Assembly: GCA_933822405.4 (NCBI GenBank)
Contig: CAKOGP040001740.1
Coordinates: forward strand, 1-21,654
Length of the DNA: 21,654 nucleotides
Reading direction: 5' to 3'
From: Cylindrotheca closterium
Lineage: Eukaryota > Bacillariophyta > Bacillariophyceae > Bacillariales > Bacillariaceae
The stretch's first letter is position 1. The number at the start of each line of letters is the position of its first letter. The translations under genes and the position numbers were made by a program. The notes beneath the pieces were generated by a model. That model ran no database searches, had not been told where the DNA came from, and worked only from the letters and a program-made list of their open reading frames with translations. Positions 1-9,174 of the stretch are shown one piece after another.

Positions 1-112
1 AAACTTTGTTGACCAAAAGCAACCTAGTTCCTGGCCTCTACAGCCGTATTACACCGGCAGTTGGATACTCTAGAAGTAGCATAAATACCAATTAATGATT
101 CAGTTATATATA
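1..112 (+). repeat. SINE-like dispersed repeat, left-edge copy (3' end)
   Basis: This segment is repeated in inverted orientation at 9361-9634. The body (about 1-78) matches the reverse complement of about 9557-9634, nearly perfectly up to about base 27 and more loosely to the window edge. The terminal 27 bp (79-105) recur at 9368-9394 with one mismatch and at 11000-11026, where they follow a LINE protein C-terminus. A shared 3' tail followed by an AT-rich run is typical of SINEs that use a partner LINE's machinery. I see no convincing tRNA-type A or B box in the visible part, and the 5' end lies outside the window. It could also be a 5'-truncated LINE or a MITE. Confidence 0.55.
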
Positions 113-156
113 TATATATATATATATCTATATCTATTGATATATATATATATATA
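105..156. repeat. AT dinucleotide microsatellite
   Basis: This is an almost pure TA run, interrupted once by a short CTATATCTATTGA-like stretch. It directly follows the 27-bp tail of the left-edge repeat. The inverted copy at 9361-9368 carries a much shorter TATATATA in the same relative place, so the run probably began as the element's 3' tail and then expanded. Confidence 0.85.
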
Positions 157-1334
157 GAGGATGACCTAATCACCAAGATCCACAATAACAATGAAGACAA
201 TGACAAAAATCATGGTGACGATCGATGATAGTGCTCGTCGAGGCAACTTGGTGTATCAGGAGATGACGACAAGACAGCTGCGGATGGTGGAGGCAACTCA
301 GCATATCCTTACAACAGGCATGCATGAGGACAAATGAAGTCCCAGTCTGACAATACCGGCTGACAAGACCAACTTTTGACCATTCCCAGAGTGCCGGCTC
401 CCAAAATGGTGGACGACATGGCTTGAATTGAAAATCTAGTGGCGGTATCATTGTCCCAGTGGTAACCAGTGTAGGAAAGAGTGGGACCGCTAGAAACTGA
501 GATATCACCAGTCATAGTCAAACCCTAACCCTCCTTTTCTTCATGACAGTAGCGCAGCAGCATCCATACCTGTAGACGGTCCAGTCATCTTCATTACTTC
601 AATGCACCAAATCTCCAACCTGTTAAAGCAAGGACTTGGCACGACACAATGAAGCTTTTATGCTACATACTGTTTGTCACTTTGCACAATGAAAGTTGAG
701 GAACAGACAGATATGTAAAAAGCTCAGTATGCAGAAGCGGATGGAGGAACCTGTCTCTGAGGAATTGGAAGTACCACTAGCTAGTACTGATGAAAGGAGA
801 AGGAAGATCTCACAGGTTGGGTTGGAACAACACAAACAAAAGGACAGCAATAGTGCCTTCTGGTGGTGATGTTTTTTATGTCGTGATGTGTGATGTGTGT
901 ATTTTGTCTCCGCTGTTTCTGCGAGCAGTATTTCTGCAAGCAAGCCGGGTATAGTCGTTGTGTTGACGGTGGAGGTCAGACTGACCGTGCCGGTGTCTTT
1001 TGGTAAATATAATGTGCTTGATTCGGACGTGAAAAAATCGTTGACTCGTACAGGTTTCGAGGGACGTTGATCAGCAAGACGGGAGACGTAGGGCGTTTCT
1101 AGCTCTTCCTTAGTCTCAATTTCTGTCGTGTCGATTGAGGCGCGTCGCTTCAGTGAAGTACACGGTTGACGGACGGAGCGAAGAGTGTCGACAAAGAGGG
1201 TGGAAGATTTGGAGAAGACATTGTTCGCAATGGGAGCTTGTGGGATGATGGAGACGATAGAAGGAGCTTAGCTGCTCGGTCAAGACCGTCAGCTTTTTTG
1301 CTTTTTCTTTTGTCTACATCCCACCGCCTTTATC
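157..1334. other. No supportable gene; unassigned intergenic sequence
   Basis: Open frames here (for example 170-508 and 677-943 on the minus strand, 1166-1369 on the plus strand) are short and of low complexity. They show no domain, no splice structure and no recognisable family. A telomere-like AACCCTAACCCT sits at 521-532. The part from about 1000 to 1334 is richer in GC and CpG than the left part and leads into the minisatellite; it may be the start of a repeat or a promoter region, but nothing decides this. Confidence 0.5.
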
Positions 1335-1970
1335 AAAAATCCTCCGTCGAGGTCCACTGTCAAGGCTAACAAAAAATCCTCCGTTGTGGTCCTCCGTCAA
1401 GGTTGTCAAAAAATCCTCTGTCAAGGTCGGCATCGAGCCACTTTCCGTGTGCAACATGTCGTACGTTTATTCCTCCGTCGAGGATAAAACATCAAATCCT
1501 CCGTCGAGGTCCTCCGTCGAGGTTAACAACAAATCCTCCGTCGAGGTCCTCCGTCAAGGTTAACAACAAATCCTCCGTTGAGGTCCTCCCTCGAGGCTAC
1601 AAAAATCCTCCGTCGAGGTCCTCCGTCGAGGTTAACAACAAATCCTCCGTCGAGGTCCTCCGTCGAGGCTACAAAAATCCTCCGTCGAGGTCCTCCGTCG
1701 AGGTTAACAACAAATCCTCCGTCAAGGTCCTCGGTCGAGGTTAACAACAAATCCTTAGTCGAGGTCCTCCGTCGAGGTTACAAAAATCCTCCGTCAAGGT
1801 CCTCCGTCGAGGTGACAAAATCCTCCGTCGAGGTCCTCCGTCAAGGTTAACATCAAATCCTCCGCCGAGGTCCTCGGTCGAGGTTACCAAAAATCCTCCG
1901 TCGAGGTTAACATCAAATCCTCTGCCAAGGTCCTCCATCGAGGTTATCTGACAATCCTCCGTTGAGGTCT
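1335..1970. repeat. GC-rich minisatellite of CCTCCGTCGAGG-type units
   Basis: Roughly 30 copies of a 12-14 bp core (CCTCCGTCGAGG) are arranged mostly in pairs separated by TTAACAACAAAT or CTACAAAAAT. This gives a higher-order period near 36 bp and, at about 1590-1735, a double period near 70 bp. Each core carries CCTC and GAGG arms and could form a small hairpin. Many variant units differ by TCGAGG to TCAAGG or TTGAGG, CCGTCG to CCATCG, or CCG to CTG, most of which are CpG transitions. Both strands stay open for long stretches only because the unit lacks stops; I do not consider the frames genes. It lies about 500 bp upstream of the Gag-like gene and may be part of that element's leader or an independent array. 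Confidence 0.9.
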
Positions 1971-2483
1971 ATATATTGCCCTTCTAGCCGCATATGTTGC
2001 TCTAAACAACTGTTTTTCGCTCTCCGCGCTTAAGCCGTCTGTTTCTAATAACTATTTTAAAGTCGATTTTGGATCCGAGCCTTTCTTGTCTCTTTTGCTC
2101 TCGGCCTACTTTTTCCATGCGAATTTCATCCTTCCCTCTCCAAGATGGATCTCCCTTGCCTGGATATGTTTTTTACATCTTCTAGTGTTTATATATTACA
2201 GTTCTATCACTAACCACTAACCCCCCGAGCGCCTTTGAAGAGCATTTCCTATCCAAACCATAAAAACTTTTCCTTCCCAAATCAAAAACTTTTCTTCCCT
2301 TTATTCCCATTCACACTTGCCTCTCCGACTTGCTGACAGGCCACGTCGATGGAATTCCCTACACTGTAGTACAATCCAAACCAACTTTCACACACTTACA
2401 ACAACATTTTCCAATTGCGTCCCTCCTCATAATTTTTGTTCTCAGAATTTTTACATCCAAATCGATTGACCCCACCTTCAGCA
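1971..2483 (+). other. Leader of the DIRS-like element, no gene seen
   Basis: This is pyrimidine-rich sequence between the minisatellite and the Gag-like start codon, with a TATATATT near 1969-1976. The tract at about 2220-2480 is rich in C and T and in A runs, like the 5' leaders of transcribed retroelements. I find no open frame of substance. Terminal repeats of the element, which could be split direct or inverted repeats, cannot be identified because the other end is missing. Confidence 0.35.
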
Positions 2484-4683
2484 ATGCGATTCCCTTCATT
2501 CTCTGCTATCAAGTCCCTCCCCACCGATGCGGACTATAATGCTCTCTTGAAGAACGGTTTCCATGGCTCGTCCAGCATGCCTGACTGCGCCAATGCTGTT
2601 ACCTCGGCACTTGGTCTGATGTTCTTTGACCCCCAAGGAAAGCTCTCGACCGTTACCATCTCAAAGAAAGTCATCCTCGACAATGGAATGTCGGCCGGCA
2701 CTTTCGCCTCCCTTCGAGACGACCTTGCCCAAGCAATTCCAGTGACCATTGACCCCAACGAACTCCCCAAACGGGTAATCGGGGTGGGCAACAATGGCCG
2801 CGCCGTCTCGTGCTGCGTCCCTCTTTTGAAGGACACCCAGTACCACCCAAGCAACGCCAAGAACGCTGACGACGCAGACCTGAAGACATCGACTTCACCG
2901 TCGAATCGCCAACCTTCTGTGCGGTCTCGGTTTTCTGCCCTCTTGTTCCAGGTAGCAAGATGCCACCGGATTTGGATCTTACTCAGGACATTCCCGAAGA
3001 AGTTCTTCTAGTCTTTTCACCCCACGAACGTCTGTGGGTCAAAGTTCATGCCTTTCTCTTCAAGAATACGAGTGGAAAAAGCCTTTTTGTTGATGAGACT
3101 CTCGTTGGCAAGACTTCCATCCCACTGGACCAGTTTATTGTCAACGAGCAGCCAGCTGCAATCTCCGAGAATACTCTTTCCACAGCATCTGGATACGAGT
3201 TTCGTGACGCCCGAACCGGCTCCGAATCCTTTTAAAAGTACATTTCAAGCTTCAACAGCAAGGTCGATGCGCTCTCACAAGCCCACGCCGATGTCGACGC
3301 CGAGCCAAGTGTTCCTACCGGTACTGTCCGACCAATTGATCACGCTAGCATCATCAAGGAGGCCATTTTGGCATCAAAAACCACGACCACCAACGACCCT
3401 GCGTCCGAAGCTCAAGAACGAGTCCTACTGTCCTGGCACATACTCTTTGGCCATTTCGTCACCCACCCGGATGGGAGTGTCGAATACGTTCTGGCTGATT
3501 GTCGTTCGACCGCTTGGAAGACCATCTTGAAGGCAAAACCGCAACTTGCCCTTCGTTTCTTCCACGAAGCCTTCGAGCAATCCATTAAAGGGCTCCAACC
3601 TACCCGCAATGCTTACCATGCTCTTTTCGACTGGGATGTCCATCGCGTCCAGGCAGCTGGGATGGCGGCGATCCAGGGAGCCAGCTTTACCACCAGATCT
3701 CTGGTAATGAACCAATTCGATGCACTGTCCTGCTTTAGTCTCCTCCAGTTCCTATTTTCCGACAGGACCGACAAGGACTTGGCTTCGCATATTAACGAGG
3801 ATGAAGAAGGCTGCATGCAAGAAGACATGGGTGAGCATGTCACAAAAAGGGCCTCCAAGAAGACCAAATTGTACTCCAAGGGTCGCTGCGCCTCCGTTGC
3901 CGACATCAAGAGCACCATCTCCAACGTAGCACAACTTGCTGCCTTCGCAACCGACAATTTCTCCATGTCCAACAACACACCCTTTATTCTGGAATTGTTC
4001 GACACGGTCATGGTTGCTTTGTCCCTGCCTGACGCCGTTCAGTGGCAGCATGTGATCGACCTCACGGATGTCGCTGTCCACATCCTCCATGACCTTCAAA
4101 CCGCCTTCCAGGTCATTGCCTCCGAGGCCAAGGACTTCACTCTCCACGCTGAGGCACGACCACTGGGCACCATTCAACGTGCAGAGCTATTCTCTGGAGC
4201 CAGAGCCCAAACGCAGCTATTGCTGGACAAGATCGACGAAGGACTACAAAATTGTCGCCGCCCCAACTACCCCAGGACATCCGCCCTGAGTGCCCTGATT
4301 TCTTCCACCAAGGCCCCCGACGCTTCGCCTTCCGGCAAGCAATCCTCCGAGTCACTAACCTCCAAGCAAGACACGGTCACTTCACCTGCAAAAAAGCCAA
4401 AGCCTAGCAGTGAGGAAAGCAGCACTAGGGGTATGCTGATCTGCACTTCCACCGGTCGGCGATGCCCGACCAAAAAAGGAAGGTCAACGGGGTTGAGAAG
4501 ACTGCGTGCGTGAATTTCCTCTTCCGAGACTTCAAGTGCACGAATACTTGTTGCCCTCTGCTTCATCTCCATAAGAGGGTGTACCAATCTCGTCCTGCTG
4601 GCGAGCAGGAGTCCTCCAAGGCCTGGGTCCAATCGACTCCAAACGTCAAATGGGCTCCTAGGCAAGAACTACGCACTGGTTAG
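2484..4683 (+). pseudogene. Decayed Gag-like gene of a DIRS-like retroelement
   Basis: Three frames join into one reading. The first runs from the ATG at 2484 (MRFPSFSAIKSLPTDADYN) to about 2885. The second runs from about 2885 to about 4475 and holds an in-frame TAA at 3233-3235 between GSESF and KYISSF. The third covers about 4462-4683. The last shift coincides with an A6 run at 4472-4477. The C-terminal part contains GMLICTSTGRRCP, then CVNF...KC...CCPLLH, a Cys/His-rich cluster like a CCCH or knuckle-type nucleic-acid-binding finger, preceded by a Lys/Ser-rich linker (KKPKPSSEESS). Position just before an RT gene on the same strand, a terminal zinc-binding motif and an otherwise featureless body suggest Gag. 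The two frameshifts and one stop mean it is not functional. I chose 2484 rather than 2436 because the upstream residues look like leader sequence. The Gag role is inferred from context. Confidence 0.6.
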
Positions 4684-4763
4684 TTTTCTTTTACTTAAGC
4701 ACCTTTCTTTCTTATCACAACTTTGCTTTTCCACTTACGTCCTAGTTCATTTCCTTCTCTCTC

Positions 4764-6622
4764 ATGGTTGATTGTTGTTACCCCCACCAAGTGGCGGCCG
4801 CATCAGTAAGCACTCTTACCCGCCAGGTCAACTACTATTCGTCTTGTTCCGCACCAACGTCACATAGCGTTGATCCACAGGACGAGTGTGCTCTCCAGGA
4901 CTATGCCCCAACTCGGACGGTTTTCGACGAGCTTGACCCTGCGGACATGCTTGTTGCGGAACGATTCCGCCATATTCTGGAACAGGGCGCACGGGTAACA
5001 CCTACCTTTACTCGGTCGGAACAATCCCAATTTCTTCGAGATCTCCAAAGTAGAACTGCCCTCGCTGTGGAGTCACCATACGGTAAGGACAGTAAGGACA
5101 GTAATGACCGATGTTTCAAGACGGAAAGTACATTTCGCCATACCTTTGTTTTTCTTTACAAGAGCGGCTACTTGGACACAACGACCGGCGATCGCTTGGG
5201 CAAGGCCTTCTCCGGAGCTTTACTTCTTTGTCTGTTACTCAAGGGCCACGAGTTTGTCGACTTTCGGCCACTTCGTTCCGTCCTTCCTTCTGATACACCA
5301 ATGGGCCAAGTCATGCACTGTTGGAGCCGGATGTTCACCGCCTGTTTGCTACATTACAACTTGGACGTCGCTACTGCCGTTCGCTATGTTGGGAATATAC
5401 ATACAGGGGCCCATTGTGATTGGAACGCTTTGGAACCAGAGCTACGTGCAGCATCAGTCGATGACGGTCTTGTTGCAGATTTACGGCGCGTGCTCGTTGA
5501 CGGTTGTCCAAATTATGTCAATGCTACGTCGTCCGAGAGGAATCGGCGATCCTTCGCCAAATATGGAAATCACGACTTGGTTTATACCAATGTCAAAAAA
5601 ACACAGAAAGCAGTCCAGAAGGATTTCTCCCGATCCCACAGCCTTGTTGGCAATCCTCTGTTGACATCTTTCCTACCGGATACACAGCAGATACCAAAAG
5701 GCCTCGGGGTTGTCCCAGGAAAGAGTGATCGTCAAATCTGTGATGGCACTTTTCGCCCTTTGCTCGAGTCTATCGCTCCCAACGATATGACAACCAAAGA
5801 TACGGAGCACAAGGTCGAATTTCCAAAATCACTTTGGAACCATCTGGCATACATCTACAATGCTCGGATCAGCTACAAATCGGAGGAACTTTACCTTGGT
5901 GACGACGACGTCTTGGGCGCCTTTCGCCACGGGAAGTGGAATCCAAATGTGATTGGCATGCATACGTTCTCCATTTTTGGTTTCCTGTTTTTTGCACTGG
6001 TTTGACATTCGGTGGCAGTACCTGTCCGTCAAATTTGGAGATTATAGCCTTAAGCCGCATGGCCCTTGCACGCTTTCTTTGGTCACAAGCTTCTACGATT
6101 GCTAGGGTGCTCCTATACCTTCCGGCGATATCGACATCACCTGAACCCACACCTGACGAGATCGCACAGTTCACCCCAGCGGAAGCAGACTCCATCAACA
6201 AAGGTGTCTTCAATCCGGACGGATCTCGGATCCCACCCAATTTCGACCACCATGTGGATGATTGTCTTTATGTTGATGTCGCAAAGACACTGAGACAGAC
6301 CATAGCTTCCAGTGTTTTGGCTCTGTATCTGATCCTCGGTTTCCCTGATGCTGGAAAGGGGATTCGAGATTGGGTGTCATGGGAGAAGTTCACTACTACT
6401 TTCTCTCATCGTCGACACTGCCTTGGCTGGTTGATTGATTCCCGCGCCCTTACGGTGAGCCTACCATCGGAGAAAAGGGATCGTATCATCCAACGGCTTC
6501 GGACCTTTCTACAGAAACATCGTCTGACCCTTCAAGAAATCGCAGAACTCCTCGGTCTGCTTTCGAACGCAACGACAGAGGACATTCCCACCCTGTTGGG
6601 CAATGGCGCTTCCATTGATTAG
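4764..6622 (+). pseudogene. Reverse transcriptase of a DIRS-like retroelement, frameshifted and 3'-truncated
   Basis: The first frame (4764-6005) holds an N-terminal region and RT motif A (LYLGDDDVLGAFR, about 5890-5930). The reading then shifts near 5995-6003: FFALV ends the first frame and GLTFGGSTCPSN, a motif-B-like stretch, opens in the second (to 6622). Motif C follows as FDHHVDDCLYVDV, with VDD in the YxDD position. Then come HRRHCLGWLIDS, LTVSLPSEKRDRII and a helical EIAELLGLLSNAT segment. The VDD and the LGWLIDS...LP.EK...I pattern resemble the RT-connection region of DIRS/Ngaro-type tyrosine-recombinase retroelements rather than copia or LINE RTs. The frame stops at the start of the expected RNase H domain. 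No tyrosine recombinase or methyltransferase domain follows before LSM7. The family assignment is from memory of motifs, not a search. Confidence 0.7.
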
Positions 6623-6973
6623 CCCCACTGCCCAGTAGGCAAGCAAGTCTCAGATTTCCCGCTTTACGGGATCATTGGTATTCCGGGATCCAGAAGTCCC
6701 GCTTTAAAACACACACTGCAACACAGGAGCGGCCTGAAATGGCAGACTTGCTGGGTGGAGTGGGGGAAAAAGTGAATTCATCCATCAATTAACCCTAACC
6801 CTAACTTCAACCAATGTCCATAAACTAAGCTGTCATTGCTTACTGTAGATTTCGACGGGATTTTTCCTTGACTGGATGCTGAAGAATTCCGTACGGCCTT
6901 CGTCCGTATTGAGCATATTGTGATCCATCGTATCGAGCTTTTGCTATTTGTTCGATCGGAGCTACAGTCTACA
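6623..6973. other. Truncation flank of the retroelement and LSM7 upstream region
   Basis: There is no gene. TCCCGCTTTACGGGA near 6657 can form a 5-bp-stem hairpin, and TCCCGCTTTA recurs near 6695. A telomere-like run of about 2.5 repeats of AACCCT lies at 6790-6805, about 240 bp before the LSM7 start codon. The switch from retroelement remnant to the LSM7 promoter must lie within this stretch, but no clear boundary is visible. Confidence 0.4.
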
Positions 6974-6994
6974 GTACAGTACCTGGTACTGTAC
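6974..6994. promoter_or_regulatory. Perfect inverted repeat upstream of LSM7
   Basis: Ten-base arms GTACAGTACC and GGTACTGTAC are separated by a single T. It lies 49-69 bp before the LSM7 start codon, where a core promoter or a dimeric transcription-factor site would be expected. A related perfect palindrome (GCACAGTACTGTGC) lies at 10851-10864. A regulatory role is inferred from symmetry and position only. Confidence 0.4.
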
Positions 6995-7042
6995 AGAACA
7001 GTTTTTGGCTTTTGAAATGGCCTCTCCACAAACAAAACCACA

Positions 7043-7407
7043 ATGAGCAGTGGACAGAGGAGAGAATCAATTTTGGAGCTTGCGAAGCTAATGGATAGTA
7101 CCGTCCGAGTAAAATGCCTTGGTGGCCGGGAGCTACAGGGTACACTCCGAGGATACGATGAGCTTGTGAACCTGGTGCTCGATGACTGTGATGAATTCCT
7201 GAGAGGTATGACAAGTTGCTGGAATATTGCTGTGCGCAAAAACGCAATCTAACACCGCAAGAAGACCCTGAAGACTCAGAGCGAATAACGGATAAGTCTA
7301 GAAGACTTGGACTGGTCGTTGTTCGTGGGACCCAGGTGTCGCTTGTGTCTCCCCAAGACGGTGTTGAAGAAATTTCAAATCCTTTTGTTGCCGCAGTTGG
7401 GGAGTAA
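7043..7407 (+). CDS. LSM7: U6 snRNA-associated Sm-like protein LSm7, two exons
   Basis: Exon 1 is 7043-7205 and exon 2 is 7265-7407. The 59-nt intron 7206-7264 begins GTATGA, ends AAG and has a branch-like CTAAC near 7249. Splicing gives 101 residues, close to the usual length of about 103. The Sm1 motif is in exon 1 (TVRVKCLGGRELQGTLRGYD, then LVLDDCDEFLR) and Sm2 in exon 2 (LGLVVVRGTQVSLVSPQDG). The exon junction restores the family-typical FLRDPEDSERITDKSRRLG. LSm7 is a subunit of the Lsm2-8 ring, which binds the U6 snRNA 3' end in the nucleus, and of the Lsm1-7 ring, which promotes decapping and mRNA decay in the cytoplasm. The start is the first ATG and gives a normal N-terminus. The gene converges on LSM12, with 199 bp between stop codons. 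No damage is seen. Confidence 0.95.
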
Positions 7408-7606
7408 CTTTTGTGGCAATACCAGGAAGTACAATGCAGAGCAATACCAGTGCAGTGCACGTACTGTAAGAGGACTATATCAATGACACTACTTTCCTAA
7501 AAGGCGATTTGCAAGATCACAACGGTGAACAGGAATAGAGGCTATCTATTTTAACTCTAGCTCATCCATTTAGCCAATCGTCACCTGCTAGCACTTGATT
7601 TGGTTC

Positions 7607-8292
7607 TTAGAGGTTCGTTGACGAAACAATCTTCTGCACTCTTTCCAAACTCCCTCCTGCTTGAGCCGATCCTGGTTGAAGCAATTTGCAATTCTCTTGA
7701 GCATAAGGTGGATCGACTTGGATTTGATTCAATACAATGACTGATTCCGCTTTCCAGACGACTTCATTGCAAGCCTTGAGTAAGCGATCGAAGACAGCTT
7801 GCCCCCTTGGCGAAGCCTAGAAAAATAGATAATTTGTTAGAAGTATTAAACTGCCCAAAACCTTGCTTCGAGCTTCATTCATTTCCTACCTTTGGATTCA
7901 AATGACGCAAACTTCAGTATACAGTGGCCCCAAATTCGTAAGTTCGGAATTCAAAGTGCAATAATCAACAGTAGTTTGAAGAGAACTTACCTCTCTTGCG
8001 CAAGGCGGATGCCCCGTTTTTCTCTCTCGTCCAGAGCCTTCTTTGAGTGCATCATGTTGCCAGACTGTAGCGACTCAGTGGTAGCCTTTTGTAACAATTT
8101 TGATTCTTGGATCGTTCCTGCAGTGATAATTTTTATGTCTCCTCTCTCAATCAACACAACCAAACCTGCAACTGGATCTGTGCAGTAGACTTCTCCACTC
8201 ACTTTGTCACCATTTTGCAGGGTGAATTCCCATCTAGACGTCATTGGATAAATCGAGTGCATTGGTTCATTTGAACCCGTTCTGCTCACCAT
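7607..8292 (-). CDS. LSM12: LSM12 homologue, three exons with a 22-nt microexon
   Basis: Exons on the minus strand are 8292-7991 (302 nt), 7911-7890 (22 nt) and 7816-7607 (210 nt). Introns are 79 nt (GTAAGT...AG) and 73 nt (GTAGGA...TTTCTAG). The spliced product is 177 residues. Residues about 18-55 form an Sm-like fold (WEFTLQNGDKVSGEVYCTD, LVVLIERGD). Exon 3 encodes the anticodon-binding-like AD domain (GQAVFDRLLKACNEVVW, VDPPYAQENCK, LERVQKIV), which matches the LSM12 family in order and spacing. LSM12 proteins associate with ataxin-2/Pbp1-type RNA-binding complexes in other eukaryotes and have been linked to mRNA regulation and NAADP signalling in animals; which role applies here is unknown. 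The microexon supplies SLRHLNPK (its first codon is completed from exon 1) and is needed to keep frame between exons 1 and 3. The start ATG is followed by MVSRTGSNE; the next Met is at residue 11. Confidence 0.85.
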
Positions 8293-8571
8293 TGCTGTTC
8301 ACAATATCTGCTGCAGAAAAAGCGAAGAACGAAACTCTGCGCAAGAACGTTAATGCAACAACAAGTGGTGTTGCTGACAGCTTTGTGTCGAAAATGACGA
8401 CTGAAACTTCCCAAATTTGATGTTTTGACATTCAAAATCCCCCAAAAGATCATTTTCTATAGTGATCGTATTGATCGGCGCTTTTGTGACAGCAATTCAA
8501 TTTTCTGATTCTCATCAACTCAGCACATCGTTCTTCGACAACGAAAGGGACCGTCTCAATTTCTCTTCAAG
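8293..8571. promoter_or_regulatory. Divergent intergenic promoter region, LSM12 and the membrane protein gene
   Basis: These 279 bp separate the start codons of two divergently oriented genes and must hold both promoters. The sequence is AT-rich with TTTTGACATTC and TTTGATG-type runs near 8410. I do not see a convincing TATA box or a named element. Confidence 0.5.
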
Positions 8572-9174
8572 ATGTACGCCATTAAAATACAAACCTTCAC
8601 CTACATTATTGGAAGTCTAGCTACCAGTACCAGCGGATTATTGATCCCGACCCCGTCCCTCAGGAGCTCATTGACAACGACAGCGCAAACTCGTCAATCC
8701 CCCCTAAGACAGACTAACGACGATGGGTTTTGGTCACAACAACGGGATCTTATGGATAGCCTTATAGAGAAAAACGACAATTCAATCAGAAGTGAGCAGC
8801 AGGAACTTTTTGCCAAGCAAAGATCTGCACTGGTTGATGATACTTTGTTCTTTACGTGTTTGATCTTCTGTCTGTTGTGGGTTGGCTGTGAAAACCCATT
8901 TCTTTCGGTTTCGTATGTATTTGGGTCGCTTTTTGGTGTTCTATATGCATATGGACTGGGAAAATACGTGGAAACCATCGGTGGTTCTGCTATGGATGCC
9001 GAGCTTGCCAGTGGGGCGGGTGTTGGGCAAGCTCGATTCGCGTTTCTTATTCTGCTGGTGATACTTGTTGGAAAGCTGCGATCATTTGGCGTTGTCGAAA
9101 TTCCGTCAATTCTTGGCTTCTTCACGTATCAGATTGCAAGTCTGAGCCAAGGGATTCGAGAGATAGAAACATAG
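8572..9174 (+). CDS. Predicted four-helix membrane protein, probably organelle-targeted
   Basis: It is a single open frame of 200 residues. The N-terminus (about 1-25: Lys, hydrophobic stretch, then Ser/Thr-rich) looks like a signal or transit sequence, followed by a Ser/Thr/Gln/Arg-rich segment to about residue 50. A charged helical region (about 55-88, SEQQELFAKQRSALV) precedes four hydrophobic segments at about 91-106, 111-128, 154-168 and 172-190. Between segments 2 and 3 lies AYGLGKYVETIGGSA, and the C-terminus contains PSILGFFTYQIASLSQG. The layout of two helix pairs with an ARFAFLILLVILVGK helix recalls the AtpI/CGL160 group of ATP-synthase assembly factors in plastids, but the resemblance is weak and I do not assign it. 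The usual diatom ASAFAP plastid cleavage motif is not clear. The gene is divergent from LSM12. Introns are not needed. Confidence 0.7.
   Translation: MYAIKIQTFTYIIGSLATSTSGLLIPTPSLRSSLTTTAQTRQSPLRQTNDDGFWSQQRDLMDSLIEKNDNSIRSEQQELFAKQRSALVDDTLFFTCLIFCLLWVGCENPFLSVSYVFGSLFGVLYAYGLGKYVETIGGSAMDAELASGAGVGQARFAFLILLVILVGKLRSFGVVEIPSILGFFTYQIASLSQGIREIET

Noticed and set aside
170..508. Minus-strand 112-codon ORF
   Set aside because: No domain, no splice context, Cys/His/Ser-rich composition typical of chance frames.
1403..1938. Overlapping plus- and minus-strand ORFs of 65-113 codons in the minisatellite
   Set aside because: They exist because the repeat unit lacks stop codons on either strand; products are simple repeats with no other support.
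1335..1970. CRISPR array
   Set aside because: Units are 12-14 bp with no unique spacers of constant length, and the context is eukaryotic; it is a minisatellite.
7043..7252. A 69-residue LSm7-like protein read through the intron
   Set aside because: Splicing at 7206/7264 restores the complete Sm2 motif and the normal family length, so the unspliced frame is not the product.
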